DNA of 64,000 bases from Umbilicaria muhlenbergii (taxonomy: Eukaryota > Ascomycota > Lecanoromycetes > Umbilicariales > Umbilicariaceae): the NCBI GenBank assembly GCA_000611775.1, contig KK106983.1, positions 5,585,818 through 5,649,817 on the forward strand, written 5' to 3'. The translations under genes were made by a program, and so were the position numbers. Below are positions 9,536 to 20,583 of the stretch, piece after piece (position 1 is the stretch's first letter; every line of letters begins with the position of its first letter). The notes beneath the pieces were generated by a model. It was not told the DNA's origin. It did not search any database and saw only the letters and a list, made by a program, of their open reading frames with translations.

Positions 9536-10246
9536 TCATATCGGTTCCCTTCCTCTAAACATCTTCATCGCCGCATCCCAATCTTCTTTTGTGTTGGTAC
9601 CGAAAATCCACTGCTCCTCCGTTGGTCTCACCAGCTTGCCTCCCATCTGTCTGACTACATTGCTTGGGCTGAGCCTGCCCTTCGCAACATTCTGTTTCAG
9701 AATTTCCAGTGCAGCAGGACTCCATATTCCTAATAAGGGCTCGCAATAGCCCTCTGCATTAGCGAAGCAGGTGACAGGTGCAACATAATTTAGTAAAAGC
9801 TCTTGTAGAGCTCCGGCTGTCAAGAGTGGGAAATCACATCCAGCAACAAGCCATGTAGTAGTAGGTGAGAAGGCGTAGGCAGACAGGAGTCCAGCGGCAG
9901 GTCCGATGGAGGAGCTGCTTGTGAGGTTAGGGTCTCTGAACCCATCATATAATGGCTGAACACGCGGGTATGCTGAGCCCAAGACGCGCATGTCCAGAGA
10001 TTCCCAATTTGACTCCTCTCGCAGTGACATGTAAAGCGTCTCTGCCGAAGGACAGGCACGATGTAAATGCTCTAGAGTGTGCTGGTACAATGGACTCCCG
10101 TCCGGGAAGAGGAGCAGATGTTTCGGACTTCCCATTCGCGTCGAAAGACCTCCAGCAATTAGTAGTGGCTTGACATCCTCCATGGCAGCACCTTCTGCCT
10201 TTATTAACATTATCTGACGACTCTTTCCCAGCTGTCGTATTCCCAT
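9536..10246 (-). CDS. MobA-like molybdenum cofactor guanylyltransferase
   Basis: A single exon of 236 codons. MobA transfers GMP from GTP to Mo-molybdopterin, giving the MGD form used by DMSO-reductase-family enzymes. The nucleotidyltransferase signature is clear: LLIAGGLSTRMGSPKHLLLF near the N-terminus (family LAGGxSxRMGxxK), IGPAAGLLSAY, VAGCDFPLL (Mg-binding Asp), CEPLLGIWSPAALE, and a C-terminal GTNTKEDWDAA resembling the NTPED motif. Family proteins are about 190-210 residues, so the inner Met at 10183 (MEDVKPLLIAGG) may be the true start. The gene is convergent with the oxidoreductase (294 nt apart) and divergent from Swc3 (196 nt). A closely related alternative is MocA/CTP-type transferases, but the EPLL and NTPED-like motifs fit MobA better. 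MobA is normally prokaryotic. Confidence 0.88.
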   Translation of the reverse strand: MGIRQLGKSRQIMLIKAEGAAMEDVKPLLIAGGLSTRMGSPKHLLLFPDGSPLYQHTLEHLHRACPSAETLYMSLREESNWESLDMRVLGSAYPRVQPLYDGFRDPNLTSSSSIGPAAGLLSAYAFSPTTTWLVAGCDFPLLTAGALQELLLNYVAPVTCFANAEGYCEPLLGIWSPAALEILKQNVAKGRLSPSNVVRQMGGKLVRPTEEQWIFGTNTKEDWDAAMKMFRGREPI

Positions 10247-10442
10247 ACATGGTTGTGAATCTGGAGGAATATTATCGGAGGAGTGAAGGTTGAGCTCGCG
10301 TAACCTCCTTCAAGACCTCATCTTCACCCTCACCGGCTGTGTTACCCACTATCACGCCCATGAATCTTAGCCTCAAAAAGTTAGGTACGCATTGATACTG
10401 AACTAAGGACTCAGAGCTTCTGTGCATCGTGCAAAGCAGAAA

Positions 10443-12170
10443 ATGTCTGAGCCGCGAAAACCCTTTACGCGGAATCGAGGTGAACCCCCAAAGAAGCGAC
10501 CATCTACTCCACCTCAAAAGCCTCCTCCACCGAAGAAAAGAGCCGCTTCACCTGCTCCAAAGCTCCCGCCTCCCGAGCCTGTTGAGGAGGGTCTGCCCAC
10601 GAAGCTCAGAGATGGACAACCCTTGCCGACGCTGCCTGAGCAACAAGGTGACGAGGCATTGTTGAAAGGATATCAGAGTATCGCAGAAAGGTTGGTCGAT
10701 CTCATAATGATGGCAGAGCTATGATATGGCTAACAGCTCTCTAGTGGCGTTCTAGCATTGTCAATAGAAAAGTCCAGACAGAAATGGCTCACCCAGGGAA
10801 TGTTTGAGAGGTATTGGACTAAACCCTCGAAGAAGAAAAACCAGGCTGAGGTTCAGAACCCTCCAAAGGACACCATGGTCAAGATAGGGATATGCTCAAT
10901 GATCATTGAGCCGCACGTATTCGAGACGACTCTTTACAGCGTCAAGGAGCCTCAGTTGACATTTCTACCGCCACTTGGGCAGCCGATGGCACCGCCAGTG
11001 CACCATGGCTATCCCTACCACAATCCAGCTTACCCTCCGCCACCATCATACGCTCAAGGCCAGTATCAGACTGGCCATCAATTTAATCCCTCGCACCAAC
11101 CTGTTACACAACCTCAGCAGCCACCTCCGCATGGCTCATTCGCACCACCCCAGGGCGCGCCCCAAACCCCTCTGTCGAGTGGGCAAGCATCCAGTCCCCC
11201 CGGCGTCGTTCCTGGTCCCCAAAATCAAGCCGCAAAGCCGAACCCTGATCCAGTCATCCAGATGCTTGCTACAAAAGCGGCGACGGATCATGATCTCAAA
11301 GCGTTGATGAGGGTGGTTGCTTCAGGCAAAGCATCGCAGACCCAACTTAGAGTATTTCAGGGTCACATTGATGAGCTTAACGGCATCCTGCAATCCCGCA
11401 CCAACGTGCCTCAGCCGCCGTCATTCCAGAATACACCCACCGCAGGAGATGCTCCGCATGAGCAACCTGGTCAAACTTCCGCCCCGGCACGACAACCAGC
11501 GCCTGCTCCAGCGCCTGCGCCTGCGTATGGGCACACGCCAAACCCTGCTACTACGTCTAGCTCGATACCAGCGCCGCCGTTGGCTGCACCTATCAAGACT
11601 GAACCGTTGTCACAGTACTATTCCCAAGCTCCACCGCCGATCAAAGCTAAAGGTTCAATTCCTTACAAACTAGATATCAATGCTATCGTCTTTGAATTCA
11701 CTGGAGGAACTGGAGATCGCTTCCTATTTCCTAAGAACAGCATTCTCGAGTATTTGCCAGGTGGTACTCAGGTTGTTGCATCATTCTTAATTACTCGCAA
11801 GGGCGATATAAGCAATTCTGGGTCATATAAGAAAACTACAGACTACTATCAGCCGGTCACAATACGTTTGTCTACGCATAATCCACGGACACTAGAACCC
11901 CTTGCCAGGGTTGTTGCACCCGCAGACGATGTCCGAAAGCGCATGAACGACATAATGGACAAAATGACACCGGCAGAAAGTGTCTATCTTGCCATGCGCT
12001 TGCCTCGAAGCGAGGGTGGTAATGATCTCGAAGAAAAAGACCTGTCTGAGACTCTTGAGCAAGAGAGTGTCAGACCCACATATTCTCCCCCAAATACGCT
12101 TGTCCCACTGAAGCATCGTGCCAAGCAGCCAATGGCGAATTTAAGCAATGTGGCTGTGGTCAACGGCTAG
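10443..12170 (+). CDS. SWC3: SWR1 chromatin-remodelling complex subunit Swc3-like protein
   Basis: Two exons (10443-10690, 10745-12170) with a 54-nt intron give 557 residues. The N-terminus is basic and Pro-rich (PPKKRPSTPPQKPPPPKKR), then LPTKLRDGQPLPTLPE, and the junction restores YQSIAESGVLALSIEKSRQ followed by KWLTQGMFERYW and MIIEPHVFETTLYSVKEPQ. This run is the fungal Swc3 domain; SWR1-C exchanges H2A for H2A.Z in nucleosomes. A long Pro/Gln-rich middle (about residues 170-400) is probably disordered. A C-terminal folded block (KLDINAIVFEFTGGTGDRFL ... PAESVYLAMRLP) is conserved in filamentous fungi. An upstream in-frame ATG at 10422 exists, but the 10443 start has a good AAAATG context. 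Confidence 0.8.
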
Positions 12171-12563
12171 AATTCGATTTTTCGCACAAATTGACTGATA
12201 GATGTCATGCCCTCTTTCAAGTTATGGCGGAACTACCGAAGCTTCAAACGAATGAACCGCACCGTACCGTTCCACAACGCTCGGATCAAACCTAATCTAC
12301 TATCAAACCCAATCTCACACTAAATTGTGCTACAGCGGCCGTTGGGATTTGGGATTTGACGGATACATACGCAATTGATGCCTATTGTATTCAAAGCATC
12401 GCTGTCTTGGCGATCAAAGTCGCACACATGACGGCATATGAGCTACAAACTCTGCGCAGTGATGGTGACCAGCTTGACTTTAAAATCCTCCCCCCCGTTT
12501 TCTCTTCATATTGTCATGCTACGCAGCAATTTTACGTGAACGCTTCTTCTAGCACAGTTCCTC
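12171..12563. other. Intergenic, 3' end of Swc3 and promoter of the next gene
   Basis: No gene is seen. Contains short direct duplications such as CAAACCTAATCTAC and CAAACCCAATCTCAC, which are probably trivial. Confidence 0.5.
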
Positions 12564-14627
12564 ATGGCGGCTACGTCAAGCGACATGGCTTCCATCCTCG
12601 ATATCCTTTTGGGATGCATATCATTTGCCTGTATCGCTACTGTCTTCGGAGGAGTTGCCCTCCACTGCTGTCCAATCGCCGAGAAAGCTCGTATGAGTTC
12701 CAAAGCAGGGGTACCACATCCAGAACGACTGGGAGTGGCAGGATTTCTGGTACTTAACCTTATTTTAGGTGCAGCAGGGGCTACCTTATTCTTTCGTGGG
12801 CTTTATTCCTTCAGTGACCCGTGGCTAGGGGAGGCCTTGGTAGGTGGTATCACATTGGCCACTCTGGTGTGGGCGCTGGTGCAAACAGTTCAGGAACTCT
12901 GCTTAATCCTTCTATGGGTGGTGTCAGTGACAGCTTGTGTATGCTGGACAGCATACACAGTAGTAGCCATCTGGGAGATCACCATACTCTGCTCCCCCTC
13001 TGCGAGTGGTGCAGTGCCAAACCCGGCCACAGAGGCGACTGATATTGACCTAGAAAGCCAAGTTGGCTGCACAAACCAAGCAACAGCGCTCTCAACAAGC
13101 GATGTGGTACATGTGCTTAGTAACGCCGAAATGACTGGCGGCGGAGGAGATACATTCGGGTCAAGCGACGGCTGTTCCGCAACGCCCTCTCACCCACGGG
13201 GGATAACGCCACAGCTCCAAGCAGAGCAAGAAGCTCACCTCATCTGGAGCGCAGACCAGGAAATATCTCTATCTCAAAGCAGCGGCACAGCCGCTTACAC
13301 ACCAACTGCATCCTCGCACTCAGACGCGGAGAACCCCTTCGATGGCCATGGTCAATCTGCCGATGCTCGGACCACCACCGAAACCGTTATATTCACGGAT
13401 GTGATGATACGGCATCTTGGAAGTCGCCCCTGGGTGCAGTCTGTCGGCGAGACTTGGCATGACATGGAAGCCTGTGAACGACGCTCCGGCTCAAAGGAAC
13501 GCCAGAATGAACCGGCGAAGGATATCTCAAGAGCTCAACAGCCAATCGCACGCGCACAGGTAGTGCAGACTACCTCAGAGACTAGAATAGAGACCACGTT
13601 GAAGAACTTTTCGAGAAACACATCGGAGAATACATCGACGACAACATCGAAGATAACAACAAAGAGAACCAGTGAGGTCGGTACGGGTGGTGCGCCCCGA
13701 CCACATCTTGGGGTTATACGACCTGTAACGGGTCAAGTCGGTGAGTCGGCCCAATACTCCTTAGGAACAACACACTAAGATCATACAGACAATAAAACAA
13801 AGTCGCAATGCTCGTCCTTCGCACAACACCGCTACCCGGATCTCCCAAACGGTGTCAGCGGCAATTCAAGGGGCCGTGCCCTAACAGACCCATTCAAGGA
13901 GTACTATGCAGACATGACCTACTACAAAGAAGAACAACATATCATGAGTCCTCTCCACGAGGGAAAGGATACCAATTACAGCTTTCCGCATGACTCCACC
14001 TCCAGCATCCCGAACCCTCCTCCAGCAACCGAAATCACAACTCAAAAGAACCAACCCTCCCCCTCTAGCTCCTCCTCAACAGCCGCCTCAAACTCCGCTC
14101 ACAGTCCTCCAACACCCACATGCGTCCCCGCACCCTCATCATTCCTCCACATCTACAACTCCCGCTCCCCCAGCCCCCGAGCCTCCTCCCGTATCGCTGC
14201 CTGGGAGAAACACGTCCTGAAACAGGAACAAAAACGCTACTCCCAACGCCTCAAATTCGCCCTCGAGACCCAATACCGCCACAAACGCAACTCGGACATC
14301 TCGACCGATCTCCAAGGCACCCTCTCCATTTTCCAATCCACCCGCATGCCGGAGGGGAAGAATCGGAAAAGGGTGGGGAGTAGGGGCCGGGATTGGATAC
14401 CGGGGATGAATGATGCGGACTTTGATGAATATCCTTTTGCTTGGGATCGCGTCGAGGCGGAGCGGTTGGATGAGCAGTGGAGACGCAGAAGGGGGGAGTT
14501 GGACGGGGTGTTTGGAAGGGTGGGGACGGGGGTGGGCGGTGGCTGGATGTTGAAGGAGGATCCTACGGCGTTAGAGTTTGAGGATGAGGATTGGGGTGTG
14601 GAAAGGGGTGAATGGTTGAAGGGGTGA
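12564..14627 (+). CDS. Hypothetical four-helix membrane protein with long polar tail
   Basis: Two exons (12564-13740, 13789-14627) with a 48-nt intron (branch CACTAAG, acceptor ACAG) give 671 residues. I do not recognise a named family. Residues about 10-140 contain four hydrophobic segments (ILDILLGCISFACIATVFGG; GVAGFLVLNLILGAAGATLF; ALVGGITLATLVWALVQTV; LCLILLWVVSVTACVCWTAY). The rest, over 500 residues, is Ser/Thr/Pro-rich and probably disordered. Near the end there is a charged, possibly helical stretch (AAWEKHVLKQEQKRYSQRLK) and a conserved-looking RDWIPGMNDADFDEYPFAWD. The joint across the intron (GQV/DNKTKSQCSSF) removes the stop that would end exon 1. The context does not suggest a function. 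Confidence 0.7.
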
Positions 14628-15245
14628 GTGGTTGGCAGGGGGAAAGGGGTGGTGGGAATGGGGTGCCGGGTTGTGGATTGGAGGAGTGGTTGTGTACGAT
14701 AGTGTAGTTATGCATATTTTTGTATGATGTCTGCCCTTAGGAATAAAAGTTTAATAAATGGTTTATTGACTGCCAGTTGTCCTCGTCGTGGCGTTGAGCT
14801 TGTCTTTTAGTATAGAGCGAGTAGTTCGGTAGATGGGAATAGATGGTAGCTGGAGGATAGGTCTTAAATTTGATGGTCTTTCCTACCTGCGAGGAAAAGT
14901 AGTGGCGAAAAGTCGCCTGAGGCAAGCCGGGATATCCTTGCGAAGGGAAGCCTCCACGCGCTAGTAGAGGCGCCTCTGGTCCTTTTTTCGTTCCTGACGT
15001 CGCGATCATATATTGACGGGAAGTCGGCAGCCGCGAAGGGGCCTGTGCCTTTCAGCCCTTACCGAAGATCAAAATCGTCAACGGCGCGTTAAGGGCGGGC
15101 AACGACCCCCCGGCGGGTTCGAGAAGTAGGATTTCCGGTCAACCTCTTCGACACGCCAATGAGCCCCGCGGCCACGTGGTATGGGGTCCGCACGCCCTCC
15201 TGGAGTCGACTCTGCCGGGAAAATAGCAGCTCCTCACCAACCCGC
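14628..15245. other. Intergenic between convergent genes
   Basis: Holds the two 3' ends. No gene-like ORF or RNA gene was recognised. Confidence 0.5.
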
Positions 15246-16012
15246 TCACACCTGCGACGGCGACATCCACCCAATCCCCCCAAGCCACCTCTTCCGACTC
15301 GTCGTACACTGCAAACATTCCCTCCCCCTTCCTATCTCCACCACAGCGCACATCTCGCACACCTGCCTCCCACAGCTCCGACACGCGAATTCCTGCTCAT
15401 CGATCTCTATGCCGCTCATTTCGCTGTCGGTCATGTTGATGTCGTCGGATGAGGAGGAATTGGGGGGGAAGAGGGGGGTGTCGCAGTCTTCGCAGTTGAG
15501 GGGCTGCTCTTGAGGGTGCGGGGAGGGCGGGTGGTAGGAGTTGGTGGGGCGGTGCGGGAGCGACCAGTAGCTGTGGAGGGAGGTTTGAGGGGGGTCGGTC
15601 TTGTGGGCGGGGGGCGGGGGAGAGCGTTGGGCGGAGTAGAGTTTTTGGTAGGTCGTTTCTGGAGGGAGCGTGGATGTTAGCTGGGTAAAACGGGAGAGGA
15701 GGTGTGGTGGGAAGGGGGTGGTGGTGGGTAGGCACCGTAGATGGAGCTTTCATCGGGTCTGCCGTCGCGGAATCGTTTGCGCGTTCGGCTGTGCAGGTGC
15801 GGCGGGGTGATTTCTTTCACTTGCGCAAAGGACATGCTCCAGTTGTCGATCTGGTGCGTGGTGCCGGTCATGCAGGTGTCGTGGTCGGGGACTAGAGCCC
15901 ATGTTTGCGGGATGGTGGTGGCGTCGTAGGAGGAGTCACCTGAGGAGGATGAGGCGCGGCTGGAGTCTGAGAGGTCTTCGGAGGAGCGTTTCCGTTTGAG
16001 GAAGATGGCCAT
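15246..16012 (-). CDS. Conserved fungal protein with C-terminal CxxC zinc-binding pattern
   Basis: Two exons (16012-15736 and 15658-15246) give 229 residues. The N-terminus is MAIFLKRKRSSEDLSDSS followed by a Ser-rich stretch and TTIPQTWALVPDHDTC. The junction restores SSIYETTYQKLYSAQRSPPP. The C-terminal third contains CEDCDTPL and, after an acidic Ser-rich spacer, FACRSCGRQVCEMCAVVE and GRECLQC: paired CxxC motifs able to bind one or two zinc ions. The organisation is typical of small nuclear proteins of filamentous ascomycetes, but I cannot name the function. The donor site is weak (GTGCCT), although branch GCTAAC and acceptor CTCCAG are good. It is divergent from the Memo gene. Confidence 0.75.
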
Positions 16013-16496
16013 TGTGGTGGAGAGAAGGTGCTTGTGTTGCGGTCTGAACGCGCGAAAAAGAACTGGAGCGAGAGGTTGCTGGGTGCTGATATAGGGAGAT
16101 CTCGAAATTGTTGTAGAATGTTGATGACGCTGTGATTGGAGACGGAGGAGGGAAACGCGACACGCAAGAAAACCACTTTACACGTAAGCGGCAGGGCTAA
16201 CCACATGGGGTATCCAGCTTCGACTGGGGTTCGCTTCCTTGCTGCGACATCTCTCTGTCAAATCACGGCTCAAGCAGTTGATCATCTGTGTTGCATTCTC
16301 TTTTCCTACTCTTGAGTGAGCACGATTGCGTAGTACAGTCACAAGACACATGACAATCGGCCTATACCGGCACGCTTACCGTCTTTTCTTATCTGTATAT
16401 CCACCAAGTCACTATATCGACGCCATTGGGTGTATCTCTTTGCGGTCATAGTCTTGTTATTTCAGTTCGTTTATTTGTAACTTGCTGCAATCTGCA
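16013..16496. promoter_or_regulatory. Bidirectional promoter region between the CxxC protein and Memo genes
   Basis: 484 nt separating two divergent starts. Both leaders and promoters should lie here. No specific site is assigned. Confidence 0.5.
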
Positions 16497-17588
16497 ATGG
16501 TCAAAAGGGACGCCAGCCACGCCGGCTCATGGTATTCAAGTGATGGTCCCACCCTTTCAAGACAGTTGGATGGCTGGCTGAGTCAGGTCGATCCAAGCCT
16601 CCAGGCCACTGGTGTTGTACCAAACTCAGGAGCACAGATCATCATTGCTCCGTGAGTGGAGTGCTTGTGATTGATTTAACCTTAAGCAATTGCTGACCGT
16701 TGGCACAGTCATGCTGGCTATGCTTACTCCGGCCCAGCCGCAGCATGGGCATACAACTCAATTGATTTCTCCAGAGCGTACCTTTATCCCTGTATTATAA
16801 GTAAATGAGCCAGGCTAAGAGTTCTCAGCAAACGTATCTTCCTCCTCGGTCCCTCGCATCACTTCTATCTCTCCGGTTGCGCTCTTTCCCAATGCACGCA
16901 TTACTCTACGCCCCTCGGCGATCTAGCACTCGATACCACCACCATAGCAGAGCTTCACCAGACCGGAAAGTTTGACAAAATGTCACAATCGACCGATGAA
17001 GACGAGCACAGTCTTGAGATGCACTTACCATATATCCACAAAATGCTCTCAAAGTCGTTTCCTGACCCTACGGCGTATCCACCATTAATACCGGTCCTTG
17101 TCGGCAACACCAGTGCCGCCACAGAACGTACATATGGTACCATATTTGCAGACTACCTCGCGTGTTTAGACAGCGTGTTCATTGTCAGCTCTGACTTCTG
17201 CCATTGGGGCTCGCGCTTCAACTACACATACTATCTACCCTCCGACGCCACCAATGTTGGCGATGGGCGTAGCCTCAGATCCAAGGACAAACCGCCGACA
17301 TCACCACCTATCCACGAAAGCATCGCACGTCTTGATCAGTCGGCGATGGACGCTATAAGGTCAGGAAGTCACAATAATTTTCTCCAAAATCTTCGTGATA
17401 CCGGGAATACGGTCTGCGGCAGGCATCCAATCGGTGTTGTTATGGCGGCCTTGGAGCACTTGAGATATCCGGGCAAGGTGGAGGATGGAATAGGCAGGTT
17501 CACGTTTGTAAGATATGAACGCAGCAGTGATTGTGTCAAGGTTGGAGACAGTAGCGTCAGCTACGCAAGTGCCTGGGCGGTCTTCTAG
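16497..17588 (+). CDS. Memo-like (MEMO1/Mho1) family protein
   Basis: Three exons (16497-16651, 16709-16777, 16829-17588) give 327 residues. The Memo family shares its fold with class III extradiol dioxygenases; human MEMO1 binds copper/iron and affects redox and cell motility, and yeast Mho1 is the fungal counterpart. The sequence begins [16 protein letters not shown], with [20 protein letters not shown] across intron 1, [16 protein letters not shown] after intron 2, [16 protein letters not shown] and [19 protein letters not shown]. These supply the conserved His and Cys of the metal-site pocket. Branch GCTGAC and acceptor CACAG for intron 1 are standard. The length fits the family (about 300-330 residues in fungi). 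Confidence 0.95.
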
Positions 17589-17929
17589 ACGCCAATCTAG
17601 GGTCGACATGAGGCTCGAAGACTCCTCAAGCTGGTGCTGCACAAAGGGCGGCGAATCAGAACTTAGATATTCTACAGTGTGCTTCCAAACAAGCAAGCAA
17701 GGCTGTACCTCGCAAACCCCACATGAGCCAGGTGTATAAGATGCCCGCTCTTCCCCACCCTCTTTCGAAAGCTTTCAGTTGACCACTTTCTCGAACGCAC
17801 AGTTCTTATTCGTTGACCTCATTGCCGACTCGTCCCTTGTTCTACCCAACGCATCATCGACGCCTTGCTCAGCCTCCTGCAATTGCCCCTTTAGCGCCTT
17901 TTCGAGTCGCACACGCCCTCGCCCTCATC

Positions 17930-18514
17930 ATGGGCTATCAGGCAACCAATCTCGCGCTTAGCTGGCAGTCAGATGCATATTCCATGCACGCTACTGCAGC
18001 TGAGCCCGGGTAGGTCTTTTTTTTTTACCCCTGCTTACTCCGGGCCCACGGCAGTAATCTTGCTCCTCAGCCTCGGCCTCTTGACTCTACCAATCGAGAG
18101 CAGAACATTCTTACCACGGGTGTCTACCCCTGTCTGTTTCCAGGATGCATAGCCTCCTTTCCGGATGACACGGCCCTCGGCTTGCATATGACGACCCACT
18201 TTCCTAACGACCATACTGACGACCCCCTCGCCGTCACCAACAACAATGCTGTTCCCACCGGGAACATGCTCGGAGCGTCTATCAACCCTGCTGGCCCCCC
18301 TCCGCGCCCACAGCGGCTCCTTTGCACTCACGCCGGCTGCAACCGCACCTTTGCGCGCTCGGCTGACCTTCAGCGCCATGCTAAGAAGCATAACCCTAAT
18401 GCGCAGAAGTTCGATTGCTGGGCCCCTGGGTGTGCGTATAATGGTGAAAGGGGCTTTTTGAGGCGCGATAAGTTGTGGAGTCATCAGCGCAGTCGCCACG
18501 GGGTGCCGTACTAA
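17930..18514 (+). CDS. C2H2 zinc-finger protein (three fingers)
   Basis: Two exons (17930-18009, 18055-18514) with a 45-nt intron give 179 residues. The acceptor at 18054 (CACGGCAG) was chosen over the later CTCAG because only it keeps the frame. Fingers: CLFPGC...HMTTH (C-x4-C-x12-H-x3-H), CTHAGCNRTFARSADLQRHAKKH (same spacing) and CWAPGC...HQRSRH (longer inner loop, x16 and x4). A TFIIIA-like DNA- or RNA-binding protein, probably a transcription factor. It is short, with no obvious activation domain beyond a Pro-containing linker. The target is unknown. Confidence 0.8.
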
Positions 18515-18950
18515 GTTGGCATCTATGTGGAAGTGAGGATTAGATGAGCGAGGTGGGAGATGGAAGATGGAAGTTGAGAGGAGGGGGACGTGACGAGGGT
18601 TTTCCGGATGGATGTTGGGCTGGCTTCGTAGCTATGGGGTTTAATGACTTTTGCTTTACTAGATTTACCGTGCTATCTTCTCTTTCAGTGTGTTTCAATG
18701 AGACCGGCTTCGACCTGCCTCTACATTCGAGACCTCCACCCTTCCTTCCCCCATTAAAACACTAGACAAGCCTCACTGTATGCACCAAAGCCCATGTGAA
18801 CCGGTATAGGAGCCAACATCATGGGTATTGTCATTTAAAATCCGGGGAGCAGAAAACCCCCATCGAGGGAAAAACCCGCGTTCTATATCTACAAATGTCC
18901 TCGCTCGCTCCGGCGCAATCATGAAACAAACGCTCATGCAGACAACCTCA
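18515..18950. other. Intergenic between convergent zinc-finger and DnaJ genes
   Basis: 3' flanks of both genes. No further gene seen. Confidence 0.5.
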
Positions 18951-20583
18951 TCAAGACGCCGAGGCCTCCGTTGACTTCTCCTTATGATGGCCGTGATGAG
19001 ACCCATGATGATGTGACGACGACGCCGCCGCCGCCGCCGCCGAATCCTCCTTCTTCGCCTTCTTGTCTTTCTTTTCGTCTTTGCCCTTTTTGGCCGCCGC
19101 TTCGGCCATGAGTTGCTCGAAGGCCATATAGTCGCCTTCTTCGTCCGGGTCGCGTTTAGCCTGTCACGGGTGTTGGTATGATGCGATTTTCAATTCTTGG
19201 GGGATGATAAGTTCTTGTGGGGGGTGTATAAAGGGGAATGCGTACATTTTGATAAATCGTGCCTGAGATAACGAGGGCTTGGGCGCGCTCGATCCGTTTG
19301 TCCATCTTGACGCTCCGGTCATTGAGCACTCTGTCACAGACGTCTCTCAGCACGCCTTGGATTTCGTATTTGCTCCCCTTCCACGCGGCGGCGAGGATCT
19401 TGCCCGTGACTTTTTTCTCGTATTCCGCTTTCTTTTCGTCGGTCCAGTCGTCGCCGCCTTTTTCTTCCATCTTGGCCATCTCTTCCATGGTCATTTGCGC
19501 GTCGATGGCGGTGGAGATGGTGTTCCAGGTTTCCTTCGCGAGGGTGCCCTTGTCCTTGAGGCGGGAGAAGAAGCCGGAGATGCCGAGGAATTTTTGGGAT
19601 TTGAGGAACGAGGAGGCTTTTTGGAGGTAGGTGGATCCGATTGCGTGGAGGATTTCGAGGCCGAAGGATTCCATTTTGAGGTTTTCGACTTCGAGGCGGG
19701 TTTTTTCTTGGAAGGCTTTCGTTACGTCGTTGCCTTTGTCGGTTTCGGTCCAGATGCTTATGCGGTCGAGGAGTTTCTTGGCGAGGGTTTCGACTCTTTC
19801 GTCTCGTATTCGTTTTCGTTCGGCTTCGTAGGCGGCGAGTTCTTCTCGTTGCTCTTTTGAGAGACCACCCTTCTTCTTCTCTTTCTTTCGTAACTCCTTT
19901 TCCTCGGCTGTGAGCCCCGCCGCGTCCATTCGCGCGTCCTCTTCTGACTTGTCCATTATAGCTTGCTGGCCTGGACGCCGTCGTGGTGTTGATGTGCCTG
20001 AAGTTGAGCCCGCACTTTCGTACATAGGTGTTTGTAAATCGGCCGTTTTCGCATCTGGGGTAGTATGAGTTGCTGCATGATCTCCTGTGGTATATGCAGG
20101 AGGCGCCTCGGAGGATGACGTCTTGCGGCTGGAACCTTTCTTCTCCCCGTCTTTCGATGATTCGGCCTGATCTTTGGTATGTAACTTTGCGTCAGCAGAC
20201 TCGGCCAGCTCCTCTTCCTCCATTTGCTTCATCGTAATATCCATGGTTTTCGTCAGATCCTTCATCAGCGATATCTCGCCGATCAGGTCGACAAAGGCTT
20301 CCCCGCCGAATATCATGCCAAAGAACTCCGCAGGATCCTCGAAGCCTCCGCCAGGCACGGCTTGTTCCTTGCCGAACTTGTCATATTGCCTTCGTAGATC
20401 GTCGTTGCTCAGTACTTGGTATGCTTCGCCGATAGCTTGAAAGCGAGCATGCGCTGTCTCGTCTCCCGGGTTTTTGTCCGGGTGTGTCGTTATCGCGAGT
20501 CTCCTGTAAGCCTTCTTGATGTCGAGCTCTGAGGCATTCGTCGGAACACCGAGGGCATCGTAATACGTCGTGTCCACTACCAT
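18951..20583 (-). CDS. DnaJ/Hsp40 co-chaperone with DnaJ-X domain (Caj1/Djp1-like)
   Basis: Two exons (20583-19246, 19160-18951) give 515 residues. The J domain is at residues about 5-72 (YYDALGVPTNASELDIKKAY, the HPD motif in THPDKNPGD, QVLSNDDLRRQYDKFG). A short G-rich piece and a long charged linker (Ser/Glu/Lys, residues about 120-260) follow, then the DnaJ-X domain (from LRKKEKKKGG through LDRISIW, GLEILHAIGSTYLQKASSFL and GFFSRLKDKG). Exon 2 adds AKRDPDEEGDYMAFEQLMAE and an Ala-run/His-rich tail. It would stimulate an Hsp70 in the cytosol; yeast Caj1 and Djp1 (peroxisomal import) are the nearest named relatives. The in-frame read-through beyond 19246 is intron. The 5' end faces squalene synthase. 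Confidence 0.93.

Noticed and set aside
3756-10246. Bacterial contamination as the source of the molybdenum genes
   Set aside because: The oxidoreductase carries six spliceosomal introns with fungal branch sites, and the genes sit without a break between fungal genes (Swc3 begins 196 nt from MobA).
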